DNA of 64,000 nucleotides from CBDDGJ01 sp965199285 (GCA_965199285.1 OZ240687.1:1922001-1986000); one strand, 5' to 3'. Positions 1-9,106 are shown, counted from the first letter of the stretch. Notes: a model not told the origin generated them from the sequence alone. Translations and numbers: made by a program.

Positions 1-142
1 TATTTACTGTGTTCATGATATCCTCCTTAACCAATAAACAATTTTTGGTTTATATTTTTATAATGTGCAACCATTTATTGATAAATTTTAGAGGAATTAA
101 GAGAGACAACAGCATTACAATTTATAAACTGCTCTTATATGT

Positions 143-892
143 CTATAAAATCATCAGCCCACGGGCGATGGAAATTGCCCCGACAGTAAGGATGATGCGC
201 TGCGTCCAGCGGAAAAATTGCGCGTCTTGCATATTATCCAAAATCGCTTTGCCCAAGCGGGTGCCGATAATTGTAAGCGCCCAACAGGGGATGAGAATCC
301 ACCAGCCCGCCCATTGCCATACCTCTTGCGCGGCGGCGCTCACCACCAGCCCATAAAATATAATTTTTGAGATATGGGAGGCCGCTTGGCTTACCGCTTT
401 TGTGGCGACAACTTGATGACGGGTGAGCGGTACATTTTGGAAAAACAAATCCAGCACCGGCCCGCCAACGCCCGTGATTAAATTAACCAATGTGGTGATA
501 AGCCCCACCAAAAAGGGACGAAACGGGCGGGTAATATCCAGCTTGATATGTTTCGGGAGGAGCAAAATAATATAGGGCAGGCTGCCAAGCGAAATCAACA
601 CATGCGCCTTTTCCGGCGTGAAGGCAATATAACCCATAAGCGCCATTGCAGTGCTTAAGCCGATAAGATAGCCCACCATAATCTGCCATTGAATATCATT
701 GCGGGTAAGCCATGCCCGATAGCCATTTGACATAAGCTGGATAAGCCCATGCAAGACAAAAGCGATGGGAACCGGCAGAAACAGCGCCAGAACCGCCATT
801 AAAACCATGCCGCCAACCATCCCAAACATGCCGGACATGGTGGCGGTGATAAGGCAAGTCGCGATAATTAATAGGCTTGAAAAAAGGCTCAT
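143..892 (-). CDS. TauE/SafE (TSUP) family membrane exporter
   Basis: A 249-residue, very hydrophobic protein with about eight predicted membrane segments. The TSUP-like pattern is two related halves, each with a glycine-rich turn: SGMFGMVGGM near residue 20 and LITGVGGPVLDLFF near residue 140. Family members move sulfite, sulfoacetate or other small organic anions across the inner membrane, but the substrate cannot be read here. It starts 9 bases after the stop of the NUDIX gene on the same strand, so the two probably form one transcript. The start ATG has an AAGG about seven bases upstream. Family assignment is good, substrate unknown. Confidence 0.85.
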   Translation of the reverse strand: MSLFSSLLIIATCLITATMSGMFGMVGGMVLMAVLALFLPVPIAFVLHGLIQLMSNGYRAWLTRNDIQWQIMVGYLIGLSTAMALMGYIAFTPEKAHVLISLGSLPYIILLLPKHIKLDITRPFRPFLVGLITTLVNLITGVGGPVLDLFFQNVPLTRHQVVATKAVSQAASHISKIIFYGLVVSAAAQEVWQWAGWWILIPCWALTIIGTRLGKAILDNMQDAQFFRWTQRIILTVGAISIARGLMIL

Positions 893-901
893 ATGCGCGC
901 C

Positions 902-1690
902 TTACATACCATTGGTAATATCTTCTTTCGGGTCGCCATAACCGGCATCGGGCTGGATACGCAAATAAGCTCTATCCCCTTCTTTCTCGACAAAAGGGGT
1001 GACGGTGACAATCTCGCCGCAATTCTCAATGGCGGCCTCAACATTTACGCTTTGCGCCAGCTTTTCAACATTCATACGGGTCGGGAAAATAATCGTTAGC
1101 CGTTTGGCGGCGGCTTCCGCCAATGCTTTTTGCGGGGTAATCCAGATACTATCAATCCCTTCGCTGCCATCATGTTCGGCTAAATGGTCGGCCGGCATGC
1201 GGGCAATATAAAAATGCGTGTCAAATCGCTTCGGCATCATATCAGGTGTCACCCAATGCGCGAAATGGGTGAGCTTATCAATTGCGAAATCGAGATTTTC
1301 GGCAAGTGCAAAGTCAAGCATGGTTACCTCTTGCGCGCGGTCGTTAAACTTGTCACGCCAATCATTCAGGCTTTGTAAATCTGCGCCATTTATCAGTTCC
1401 GCTTGCCCTTTTTTACGCGCCAATAAAACCCCGCATTCTTCAAACGCTTCGCGAATAGCGCCAATCCGCAAGGCAAGGGCGCGGTCATCCAGCCCATCGG
1501 CAGAGGTACAATGCGCTCTTAATTGCGGATCAAAATCACTTTTATCTACCTTGCCACCGGGAAACACCAAAGCGCCAGAGGCAAAATCAATCTGATGATG
1601 GCGTTTGACCATAAACACTTCAAGTCCGTCATCGGGTGCATCGCGCAAAATCAGCACCGTTGCGGCGGGTATTAATTGGCTTTCACTCAT
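902..1690 (-). CDS. NUDIX hydrolase (NUDT7/NUDT19-like)
   Basis: A 262-residue protein. It has the opening GALVFPGGKVD near residue 40 and the Nudix box core REAFEECGVLLA near residue 80, with an insert between the glycine and the REAFEE helix as in NUDT19-like CoA or nucleotide diphosphatases. The box supplies the glutamates that bind Mg2+ for cleaving a nucleoside diphosphate linked to another group. A GAGG lies upstream of the ATG. It is the first gene of a short minus-strand pair with the TauE-like gene. The substrate (CoA esters, NADH or other) is not determined. Confidence 0.87.
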   Translation of the reverse strand: MSESQLIPAATVLILRDAPDDGLEVFMVKRHHQIDFASGALVFPGGKVDKSDFDPQLRAHCTSADGLDDRALALRIGAIREAFEECGVLLARKKGQAELINGADLQSLNDWRDKFNDRAQEVTMLDFALAENLDFAIDKLTHFAHWVTPDMMPKRFDTHFYIARMPADHLAEHDGSEGIDSIWITPQKALAEAAAKRLTIIFPTRMNVEKLAQSVNVEAAIENCGEIVTVTPFVEKEGDRAYLRIQPDAGYGDPKEDITNGM

Positions 1691-1727
1691 ATATTTTCCC
1701 TCTTATTTTGTCTCTTGCGGCATGAGT

Positions 1728-2927
1728 TTAGCGAGGTGATTGGGAACAAGCAAGTAGCGAAGCAAGAATAATATAAGCCAGCATCGCATAGACCAGTGCT
1801 TTAAAGTGAAACCCAAAATCGAGAATAAAGCCAAATAATGCCGGCGCAAGTGCGGTTGAGAAGATCATCACAGATGAGGTGATCGAACGAATGCTACCCA
1901 AATGCCTAACGCCATATAGCTCTGCCCATAAGCTGCCACTGGTTGGGACATTCACCCCCACCGCAATGCCGGCAAAAGCGAGGTATAAATAAAGGGCGCT
2001 GACACCAAATATATTTGGCAAAAGAAGAACCGCAAAACTGATAAGCAGCGGCAGGCGAGTAAATAGAAATAATTTGCGGGCGCTAAATCGATCGATCAAA
2101 GGGCCGGTGATGAGCCCCGCCGCGATTTTGCAAATTGCAAAAGCGCTAAACGCTAGCGCCAGATCAGCAATCTGCCAGTGATAATCTGCCAGCATGGCAT
2201 GATGGTGAAAAAATGTGCCGGTGAGCAAAAAGGCAGGGGCGATATAAAGCGGCAGATAAAAATAAAAGCGATAATCTTTGAGCATTGAGGATGCGGTAAA
2301 ATCGGGTGGCGGAGCCTCGGTTTTTACGCTATCTAACTTATATGTCGGTTCAAAGCGCGCCAGTATCGCTGCCATAGGCAGACCGAGACAAGCAAGCGCG
2401 AGCGCGAAATAAAGCCAGTTTTGTTGCCAGCTGAATATGGCAAGCAGCACCCCCGCAAGTAGGGGAAATAAGCCTTCTGTCACTGCTAAACCGGTTGAGA
2501 CGATAGAGGTTGCAACACCACGATTTGTATCATAGCTGCGCGCCATTGCGGTGATCGAGATATGTGCGCATAAGCCTTGCCCGCAATGCCGCAACAAAAA
2601 GAGCGCGATGATAAAACTCACCACTGTCTGGGTGCTAGATAATAAAAATGCACCCGCGATCAGGCCAGCGAGAACCAAAACAGTAAATATGATAAGCGGT
2701 AGCCGATCAATAAAGCGCCCTGTGCACATCATCATAAAAGCGCTGGCAAGCGTGATGGCAGAAAATATGCCGCCCAAATCACTATGGCTGAGATTGAATT
2801 GCGCCTGCATATCGGCCGCGAATAAACCAATAAAATAGGTTTGGCCAAAGCTCGAAAACCCCATCAGTAAAAACCCAAATAGTAAAAACGGAAATTGCTG
2901 ATAGATGAAGGTAAAATAATGCCGCAT
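1728..2927 (-). CDS. MFS transporter
   Basis: A 399-residue protein with about twelve hydrophobic segments and the MFS loop 2-3 signature as GRFIDRLP near residue 70, repeated weakly in the second half as GPLIDRFSARK near residue 275. This two-halves pattern fits a major facilitator carrier in the inner membrane. Substrate is not evident. It lies 37 bases upstream of the NUDIX gene on the same strand and may be co-transcribed. No clear Shine-Dalgarno precedes the ATG, so the start is a little uncertain. Confidence 0.85.
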   Translation of the reverse strand: MRHYFTFIYQQFPFLLFGFLLMGFSSFGQTYFIGLFAADMQAQFNLSHSDLGGIFSAITLASAFMMMCTGRFIDRLPLIIFTVLVLAGLIAGAFLLSSTQTVVSFIIALFLLRHCGQGLCAHISITAMARSYDTNRGVATSIVSTGLAVTEGLFPLLAGVLLAIFSWQQNWLYFALALACLGLPMAAILARFEPTYKLDSVKTEAPPPDFTASSMLKDYRFYFYLPLYIAPAFLLTGTFFHHHAMLADYHWQIADLALAFSAFAICKIAAGLITGPLIDRFSARKLFLFTRLPLLISFAVLLLPNIFGVSALYLYLAFAGIAVGVNVPTSGSLWAELYGVRHLGSIRSITSSVMIFSTALAPALFGFILDFGFHFKALVYAMLAYIILASLLACSQSPR

Positions 2928-3021
2928 GTTTTCTTGTAGGCGAGATTACCGCCTGCTGCCAGAGATTATTTTTGCAAATTATTTTGTATGATCAATGCAA
3001 TGCGGGGTGGCGGGATCAAGC

Positions 3022-3163
3022 GTTAGCGCGTGTCACTTATAAGTTGGTTCATCAGACACGCGCTAAGCTGTTGTTTTTACGCATATCCCAATTTTTTACA
3101 AATATGGCGGAAAAGTGCCAGAATTTATTATAAAAGTGCACTTTTCATGAGATATGCTCTAGG
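3022..3163. repeat. Dispersed hairpin-rich repeat, copy A
   Basis: About 140 bases that recur in inverted orientation at 6675-6813 with roughly 85-90 percent identity by eye. It contains a 10-base inverted repeat (AGCGCGTGTC / GACACGCGCT) with a 20-base loop and a second one (AAAAGTGC / GCACTTTT). There is no open reading frame, which fits a MITE- or REP-like non-autonomous element. Its right edge (GCACTTTTCATGAGATATG) supplies the last codons of the neighbouring DksA-like gene. A 24-base piece also occurs at 10852-10877. Confidence 0.75.
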
Positions 3164-3444
3164 CGGGTTGGGTCAATTTCTGTTCCGCACATAATGCAAA
3201 AGCCAAATTCACCTGCCTCTATCCGCGCGAGCGCGGCATCTATACGTTTTAGTTGGATAGCACGGCGGCGCTGATTTTCCTTACCCATGGCTTGCTGTTG
3301 TAAGGCATCCATACGTGATAAGCGGCCCTGGGTGGTTTGATCCAGCGCTACTGGCGCGTGTGCCTCTTTTGTTTGCGCCTGCACAGATAAAATTTCCGCT
3401 TTGGCTTGTAAAAGCTGTATTTTATATTTATCACTATCATTCAT
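3145..3444 (-). pseudogene. DksA/TraR-like zinc-finger protein, C-terminus clipped
   Basis: A 99-residue protein. An N-terminal helical stretch is followed by RIEAGEFGFCIMCGTEID, the first half of the DksA/TraR C4 zinc finger. Family members continue for about 20 more residues to a second CxxC pair; here the protein ends with RLEHIS, so that pair is missing. The final codons and stop lie inside the dispersed repeat, so insertion of the repeat probably removed the end. Intact relatives bind the RNA polymerase secondary channel. Without the second cysteine pair the finger should not form normally. It is divergent from the CoA-transferase gene, 34 bases away. Confidence 0.75.
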
Positions 3445-3478
3445 GAATTATATGTAGCACGAATGAGGGAGGTTAACG

Positions 3479-4681
3479 ATGCTTGAGGGATTAAAAATTA
3501 TAGAAATGGCAACCTATATTGCCGCCCCTTCTGCCGGTGGGGTGATGGTCGATTGGGGCGCGGAAGTGATTAAGATTGAGCCTCTATCTGGCTGCCCGAT
3601 GCGTAAATTTTACGCCTCCGCCATGACCGATAATTATCCTGATAATCCGGTTTTTGATCTCGATAATCGTGGCAAAAAAGCAATCGCAATTAACACGTCA
3701 ACGCCAGAAGGGGCGGATATGGTTAAAAAGCTGGTTGCGGATGCGGATGTGTTTTTAACCAATGTCCGCCCCGCCCAGCTTAAAAAACAAGGGTTGGATT
3801 ATAATAGCTTAAAACAAGTCAATGAAAAACTAGTCTATGCCAGTGTCACCGGTTTTGGGCTTGAAGGTGAAGAAAAAGACAAACCCGGTTTTGATACGGT
3901 TGGGTTTTGGGCGAAATCAGGCATGGGCTGGATGATGACCCCAAAAGGCGGATCGCCTGCGCCTTTACGGACGGCCGCCGGTGATCATGTAACCGGCTTG
4001 GCGACAGCTTCCGGCATTTTGGCGGCGGTTTTCAAAGCCCAAAAAACCGGTGAAGGGAGTTTGGTCGAAAGCTCGCTTATCCGTTCCGCTGCTTATATGG
4101 TGGGGTCTGATTTTGGCACTTATTTACGCTATGGGCGGGTTGCCAGATCGCGGTTGCGACATGAGCCGGTTGTCGCACTCAATAATTTTTATGAAAGTGC
4201 GGATGGGCATTGGTTTTATACCAATTCACGCCCCAATGAACCCGATTGGCCAGATTTTGCCCGCGCCTTTGGGTTAGAGACGCTGCTTGATGATGCCCGT
4301 TTCACCAGCCAGCAAGACCGGCGCAAAAACTCTGAAGCGCTGGTGAAGATTTTTGATGAGGCTTTTGCCACATTAACCCTTGATGAGATTGGCAAGCGAT
4401 TGGATGAGATTGGTTTCATCTGGTCGCCGGTGCAATCTTTCGAACAAGCGGCGGACGATCCGCAAATGATTGCCGCTGGCGTGTTTACCGATATCCCAAA
4501 GCAGGATGGCAGCAGCTATCGCGGGGTTGCGTCACCCATTCGGTTTGGCGATGGCAGCGCCCACCCGCGCGGCGCATCACCAGAGGTTGGACAGCATTCG
4601 GAAGCTATTTTGCGCGCCGCCAATATTGCTGATGATGAGATTGCCGACTTGCTTGCCAAAGGCATTATCAAGCAAGGGTGA
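3479..4681 (+). CDS. CaiB/BaiF family III CoA-transferase
   Basis: A 400-residue protein of the usual length for family III CoA-transferases. It begins LEGLKIIEMATYIAAPSAGG, the family opening, with WGAEVIKIEP near residue 27. The catalytic aspartate is expected in AAGDHVTGLATASGI near residue 170, followed by KTGEGSLVESSL. These enzymes move CoA between carboxylic acids through an aspartyl-CoA thioester in the cytoplasm. A strong Shine-Dalgarno (GAGGGAGG) precedes the ATG. Neighbours do not reveal the substrate. Family call is firm. Confidence 0.93.
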   Translation: MLEGLKIIEMATYIAAPSAGGVMVDWGAEVIKIEPLSGCPMRKFYASAMTDNYPDNPVFDLDNRGKKAIAINTSTPEGADMVKKLVADADVFLTNVRPAQLKKQGLDYNSLKQVNEKLVYASVTGFGLEGEEKDKPGFDTVGFWAKSGMGWMMTPKGGSPAPLRTAAGDHVTGLATASGILAAVFKAQKTGEGSLVESSLIRSAAYMVGSDFGTYLRYGRVARSRLRHEPVVALNNFYESADGHWFYTNSRPNEPDWPDFARAFGLETLLDDARFTSQQDRRKNSEALVKIFDEAFATLTLDEIGKRLDEIGFIWSPVQSFEQAADDPQMIAAGVFTDIPKQDGSSYRGVASPIRFGDGSAHPRGASPEVGQHSEAILRAANIADDEIADLLAKGIIKQG

Positions 4682-4694
4682 TTGATCTTAATAT

Positions 4695-5744
4695 CTAATT
4701 ATTGAAACCAACCTCATCGATCAGCTTGCTGGCAAGAGGGCGATGGGTTGCTATGTCATTAATCGCTAGATCATCCGCCATATAAGCGCCCCAACTTGCT
4801 ACCAAAGGTGAGATCGCGACAGATTGGTGAACCGGATATTCAAAATTGACTTGCGCATAAAATTCTTGCGCTGATGGAGAGGATAAAAATTCCATCAAAG
4901 CAAGAGCCGCTTCCCGATTAGGGGCATGTTTGGCCATAACCATGCCGGAAAGATTGACATGGGTTCCACCATTTTCAAATTGCGGGAAAACCAGGCGGAT
5001 GGAGTCCGCCCAATCTTTTTGTTCCGGGTTTTTCTCATTGGTTTGCATTTTGCCCATATAATAAGTATTTGCGATGCCAAAATCACATTGCCCGGCATAA
5101 ATGGCACGCGCCTGGGCGCGATCATTACCCGCAGGTCGCTGTACGAGATTGGCTTTAACGCCTTCGAGCCAGTCACGCGTTTTTGCTTCACCGTGATGGG
5201 CGATCATAGCGGCAAACAGGGCGATGTTATAAGGATGCTGCCCCGAACGTAAGCATATCCGCCCTTTATATTTAGGATCTGCCAGTGCTTCATAAGTAAG
5301 CGGCGCTTCTGTCACCTGATCTTTGGCCGCATATATAACCCGCGCCCGGCGGGTAAGACCAAACCACGTTCCCTCTCTATCGCGATAATTCGCCGGTATA
5401 TTTTCATCCAATATAGGGGATTTTACGACTTGTCCAACCTTGTCGGCAGCCTCGACAAGGCGGCCAATATCGCTTGCCAGAATAAGATCAACCGGACTTT
5501 GCGCCCCTTCGGCAATGGCGCGCTCAATCAAGCCCTTTTTGGCAAAGACAATATTAACCTCTATCCCTGTTTCGGCTGTGAACTGATCCACCAAAGGCTG
5601 GATAAGAAAGGCTTGCCGATATGAATAAATGTTAACGCTTTTCACCTGCGCCGTTTCATCCACGCTTTGCATGCGTTGACTGATAAATATTGTACCGCCA
5701 ATAGCAGCCAAGAGCGTAAGACATATGATAATCCACCGATTCAT
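4695..5744 (-). CDS. Fe(III) ABC transporter substrate-binding protein (FbpA/FutA-like)
   Basis: A 349-residue protein with an N-terminal membrane or signal segment (IIICLTLLAAIGGTIFI, residues 5-21), then the periplasmic-binding fold of the FbpA/FutA class. The start of the mature part reads VNIYSYRQAFLIQPLVDQF, and a characteristic tyrosine pair occurs in ANTYYMGKM near residue 225, where family members co-ordinate Fe(III). It would deliver ferric iron to an inner-membrane permease and ATPase that are not in this window. A Fur-box-like palindrome lies about 60 bases upstream, which fits iron repression. Confidence 0.9.
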   Translation of the reverse strand: MNRWIIICLTLLAAIGGTIFISQRMQSVDETAQVKSVNIYSYRQAFLIQPLVDQFTAETGIEVNIVFAKKGLIERAIAEGAQSPVDLILASDIGRLVEAADKVGQVVKSPILDENIPANYRDREGTWFGLTRRARVIYAAKDQVTEAPLTYEALADPKYKGRICLRSGQHPYNIALFAAMIAHHGEAKTRDWLEGVKANLVQRPAGNDRAQARAIYAGQCDFGIANTYYMGKMQTNEKNPEQKDWADSIRLVFPQFENGGTHVNLSGMVMAKHAPNREAALALMEFLSSPSAQEFYAQVNFEYPVHQSVAISPLVASWGAYMADDLAINDIATHRPLASKLIDEVGFNN

Positions 5745-5802
5745 TTTGTTTCCTTTATAATTGCGGGTATTTGCATCTGATAATTATTCTCACCTTAATA
5801 AT

Positions 5803-5821
5803 AAAAATGATAATCATTGTC
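5803..5821. promoter_or_regulatory. Fur-box-like operator
   Basis: AATGATAATCATTGTC at 5806-5821 closely matches the classical Fur consensus built from GATAAT/ATTATC units. It lies upstream of the iron-binding protein gene on the opposite strand. Seen in sequence: the palindrome and its position. Inferred: iron-dependent repression. Confidence 0.7.
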
Positions 5822-5939
5822 AAATATAAAATAATCTGGATTTATCCATGCTCAATTTATTGGATATAAATTTTGAGGCTTTGTTTGTGGGTGAAGGGAT
5901 AAAGCGAAGAGATAAGATAAAGAGATAAGAGGAGTGACG

Positions 5940-6009
5940 CCAATTTATTACAAAAGGTGGCGGCGGGCTTGCGGTTGTTTTTTTAGGCAGCAAGCTTTCC
6001 TTTTTCCAT
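5940..6009. repeat. Direct repeat, copy 1
   Basis: About 70 bases starting CCAATTTATTACAAAAGGTG and ending near GCAAGCTTTCC, repeated in the same orientation at 6138-6209 with only a few differences. The intervening 128 bases contain two perfect hairpins. Confidence 0.75.
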
Positions 6010-6137
6010 GTAACCATCCAAATGAACGCCGCCGCGCTTTTATGTCTATATGTTTGCACGCGAATACCCTAACGGGTATCGCTGTTTTTCTCGTTCACGC
6101 TAGTGATGCTTACGCATCACTGCTGCACGGGCGCGCC

Positions 6138-6209
6138 CCAATTTATTACAAAAGATGGCGGCGGGCTTGCGGTTGTTTTTTAGGCGGCAAGCTTTTCTTT
6201 TCCCATGCA
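6138..6209. repeat. Direct repeat, copy 2
   Basis: Second copy of the segment at 5940-6009, starting CCAATTTATTACAAAAGATG. Origin unknown; it could be the remains of a duplicated gene start, since the reverse strand of both copies reads a short frame beginning MEKGK or MGKEK. Confidence 0.75.
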
Positions 6210-6302
6210 ATTTTATCGGTTTGACAGTGCTGTAAATCATACTTAATATACCAATCATTGCAGCAAATTCTGCAATCGGGTTCAACACCCCGTCCATTTA
6301 CT

Positions 6303-6412
6303 GGCGTATTAAGAATACGCCTAAGGCGATCGCCGTTTGCGCCGTATTTCTAATACGGTCGGACGGCGTGAGAGCCTGAGCCAGTAACAGGCGTGTTGAC
6401 TCGTGTCCGTCC
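6303..6412. other. Cluster of perfect hairpins, possible structured RNA or element end
   Basis: GGCGTATT-AAG-AATACGCC (6303-6321), the palindrome GGCGATCGCC (6325-6334) and CCGTATT/AATACGG (6342-6358) follow one another. GGACGG (6361) and CCGTCC (6407) could close a larger stem. No T-run follows, so an ordinary terminator is unlikely. It lies just upstream of the interrupted gene at 6471. Confidence 0.45.
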
Positions 6413-6470
6413 GGCTACCAATCTTTTCATATTGTAGACCGGACATAACAAACAAGACAGGAGTTACGTT

Positions 6471-6938
6471 ATGTCAGAAGAGCAAGCCGAATTCTCAGCA
6501 TACAAAAAGACGAGTGAGGCAGATAAAGAGACGGCCAAAAAATATGGCGACTATATAAGACGAAACCGTAAAACCCATGATCATAATGATCCACTATTCG
6601 ACAGTATTGATAGAATGGATGAGCTTACCCAAAAAGACTATCGGTTATATCGGATGATTGGTGCGTTGAAAGGGTTAAAGCATATCCAGGAAAAGTGCAC
6701 TTTTATAATAAATTCTGGCACTTTTCCGCCATATTTGTAAAAATTTGGGATATGCGCAAAAAAAACAACTTAGCGCGTGCCCGATGAATCAATTCATAAG
6801 TGACACGCGCTAGCTTATGCGCTTGATGAGATGGATGAATTGGGGGCGCTTGAATGTATATCTTTTGCTTGTATCATCGAGCTTATCCAAGAAGATGCAA
6901 TAAGATTATGGCATGAGATGGAGATAAAAGAGGTGTAG
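6471..6938 (+). pseudogene. Small hypothetical gene interrupted by the dispersed repeat
   Basis: The frame opens at an ATG with a good Shine-Dalgarno (AGGAG) and reads about 68 charged residues (MSEEQAEFSAYKKTSEADKE onward). It then enters the repeat and stops at 6740. Beyond the repeat the same frame is open again from 6813 to the stop at 6938, reading AYALDEMDELGALECISFAC and ending in HEMEIKEV. The two parts are in the same frame, so the original protein was probably about 110 residues and the repeat inserted into it. No known family recognised. Confidence 0.7.
6675..6813. repeat. Dispersed hairpin-rich repeat, copy B (inverted relative to copy A)
   Basis: Reverse-complement relative of 3022-3163. 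It keeps both internal inverted repeats and the block AAAATTTGGGATATGCGC. It interrupts the small gene at 6471-6938 and supplies a premature stop at 6738-6740. Exact ends are uncertain by about ten bases because no target-site duplication was identified with confidence. Confidence 0.75.
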
Positions 6939-6969
6939 GGACATAGAGCGGTGAACGAGAAAATATCGC

Positions 6970-7590
6970 TTATAATCGCTGCAAGAGGCGCAGCGATTTT
7001 ACTGCGCCCACTTCTTCAAACAAGCCGCTTTTTAGGGCGAGCTGATAGATTTCATAAGGCGGGCGGCCGCCATCTGCCGGATTGGGGAAGACATCATGAA
7101 TCGCCAAAATGCCTCCACTTATTAACTTGCCCGCCCATTGCCGATAATCTGTGAGCGCTGCCGCTTGCGAATGGCCGCCATCGATAAACACAAAATGCAC
7201 AGGGTTCGTGATAATGCGCGCTGCCATCGCCGATTGTGTGATGAGGGGGATAACCACATCTTCAAGTTGTGCGTGCCGCACTGTTTCACGGAAATGCGCA
7301 AGCGATGACATGCCTTTGGTGTGCGGATCATATAAATCCGGATCATAATAGTCTTCCCCCGGTTGATTTTCTTCCGAGCCTTTATGATGATCCACCGCCA
7401 GCAAAAGACTACCTATCTGCTTACAAGCCGTGCCGAGATAAACCGTAGACTTGCCGCAATAGCTACCAATCTCGACACATAAACTATGGGGGCTATCGGC
7501 AGCATAATCTAGCACCGCTTGATAAAGCGCGCGGCCTTCATCAGGGTCAAGAAAGCCTTTCACATCATCTATATTTATCGGTAAATCCAT
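6970..7590 (-). CDS. Class I SAM-dependent methyltransferase (Methyltransf_24-like)
   Basis: A 206-residue protein. The SAM-binding motif I appears as LCVEIGSYCGKSTVYLG near residue 37, the acidic loop as LLAVDHHKG near residue 63, and the later VHFVFIDGGHSQAAALTDY near residue 130 is typical of Methyltransf_24 enzymes. The ending ILAIHDVFPNP carries the post-motif aspartate. The target is not evident. The gene starts 6 bases after the stop of the GPH transporter gene on the same strand, so they are probably co-transcribed. Confidence 0.85.
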   Translation of the reverse strand: MDLPINIDDVKGFLDPDEGRALYQAVLDYAADSPHSLCVEIGSYCGKSTVYLGTACKQIGSLLLAVDHHKGSEENQPGEDYYDPDLYDPHTKGMSSLAHFRETVRHAQLEDVVIPLITQSAMAARIITNPVHFVFIDGGHSQAAALTDYRQWAGKLISGGILAIHDVFPNPADGGRPPYEIYQLALKSGLFEEVGAVKSLRLLQRL

Positions 7591-7596
7591 GCGCGT

Positions 7597-8994
7597 TTAA
7601 GATGACGCAGCCTGTTGCTTGCGGGCTTGCAATTTGTTTTGAATGTCTTTGTGCTCTTGCTCGTTTAGCTGAAAGCGCGCCAATAAATAGGCACCAAATA
7701 GATAAGTGACAAACGGTATCAGCGCATAGAGGCCACGCAATGTCCAAACCACTTCATCATTTTGCGGCTGGTTGGGCACAAAGCCCGCAATCGCCAACGC
7801 AAAGCCCACCATAGACAGCATAATGCCATAAGCGCTTTTTTGAACAAAATACCAAGCGGCAAAATAAGCGCCCTCTTTACGTTCGCCGGTCATATATTCA
7901 TCATAATCGATAATATCAGCCTTAAGCGACGGGCTTACCGTACTGCCGCAACTATTGGCAGCGCCCGCGATAAATGCCATGCTACAGACAATCACATCGC
8001 CCCAAAATCCGGGTTGCGCAAAACCCATGCCGAGATAAGCAAACGCGGTCGTAATCATCGCCCCCATCCATAAATGTTTTTTATTAATGTGCCGCGCAAT
8101 CGGAATCCAAATCGGGGTCACCGCAAAAGAGGGAATCATAAAACATAAAATATAAAGCGGCGCGGCGGTTGGATTATCCATCACATAGGTGGCAAAATAA
8201 ACCGTCACAATGGTGATGGTTGCAATCCCAATCGTTTCGAGAAAATTGGCAATGATAATCAAGCGGGCATGTTGGTTTTGCCAAATATCTTTCACCGCTT
8301 GCCATGATTGGCGGGGGCGCTTCTCCATCGCTTCCGACCGCTCGGTCAGAAACGCCACGCATATGATCGCACAGATAATCATCAACCCGCCAGCATAGAG
8401 CGATTGCTGTTCAGAAATCGCCCGCGCGGTGGCCGCCCCTTCTTGTTCGGCTTTTAATAAAAGCGACATTGTAATCAGTGCCAGCGTATAGCCACCAATC
8501 CAAGCCGCATGGCGAAAGCCATAAATTTTATTGCGCTCGTGATAATCGGGCGTAAGCTCCGCCCCCCACGACATTTGTGGCACCACAAAAATCGTCATGG
8601 CGGTGAAAAACAAAAATATGCCTGCCGCCATCCATGCGATAAGCTCTGCTTCAGACAGGCTTACGGGCGGCGCGTTTAACATCCAGAAACTCAATGCAAT
8701 GGGCACTGCAGACGCCAGCACCCAAGGTCGCCGCCGTCCCCAGCGCGTTTTGGTTTTATCAGATAAATAACCCACCAGCGGATCGGTCACCGCATCCCAA
8801 AAGCGCGAGAGACCAAAAATCAACCCCATCACCGCCGGCGCAATCAGCAAAACATCGGTCGCATATTTTAAGACATAAAGATTGACCAAACAAAACATAT
8901 AGCCCGCGCTTATATTGGGCAATGAAAAGACAAATAATTTGCGATAGCTAATTGCTTCCCTAACCATTGATGATGGCTTGCTTGATGCTGACAT
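7597..8994 (-). CDS. GPH (MelB-like) sugar:cation symporter
   Basis: A 465-residue membrane protein with about twelve segments. The GPH signature is clear near residue 50: FGLSRFWDAVTDPLVGYLSD, followed by KTKTRWGRRRPWVL. Family members couple Na+ or H+ to uptake of glycosides, pentosides or hexuronides. I chose the ATG at 8994 because it directly opens MSASSKPSSMVREAISYRK and has a G-rich ribosome site; the longer frame upstream encodes an implausible N-terminus running into the divergent promoter region. Substrate unknown. Confidence 0.88.
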   Translation of the reverse strand: MSASSKPSSMVREAISYRKLFVFSLPNISAGYMFCLVNLYVLKYATDVLLIAPAVMGLIFGLSRFWDAVTDPLVGYLSDKTKTRWGRRRPWVLASAVPIALSFWMLNAPPVSLSEAELIAWMAAGIFLFFTAMTIFVVPQMSWGAELTPDYHERNKIYGFRHAAWIGGYTLALITMSLLLKAEQEGAATARAISEQQSLYAGGLMIICAIICVAFLTERSEAMEKRPRQSWQAVKDIWQNQHARLIIIANFLETIGIATITIVTVYFATYVMDNPTAAPLYILCFMIPSFAVTPIWIPIARHINKKHLWMGAMITTAFAYLGMGFAQPGFWGDVIVCSMAFIAGAANSCGSTVSPSLKADIIDYDEYMTGERKEGAYFAAWYFVQKSAYGIMLSMVGFALAIAGFVPNQPQNDEVVWTLRGLYALIPFVTYLFGAYLLARFQLNEQEHKDIQNKLQARKQQAASS

Positions 8995-9106
8995 TACGCC
9001 CCCTTTTTCAGCTACAGTGCCAAAAAAAATAAATATTGCAAGATAAAAACGAAACCGGCAGTATGACGCGGATGACACAAAAGGCGTAATAAAGCGGGGG
9101 GAAACC

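Larger units (their letters stand above)
5822..6470. other. Non-coding stretch with repeats and hairpins
   Basis: About 650 bases without a convincing gene; short open frames on both strands come from the duplicated segment. It holds a ~70-base direct repeat (5940-6009, 6138-6209), hairpins at 6064-6079 and 6102-6121, and a group of three hairpins at 6303-6358. Its last bases carry the Shine-Dalgarno (AGGAG) of the gene starting at 6471. Confidence 0.6.

Noticed and set aside
5934..6224. A 96-codon frame with a repeated PIYYKRWRRACGCF segment
   Set aside because: The repetition in the product simply reflects the DNA repeat at 5940 and 6138; no ribosome site and no protein-like pattern.
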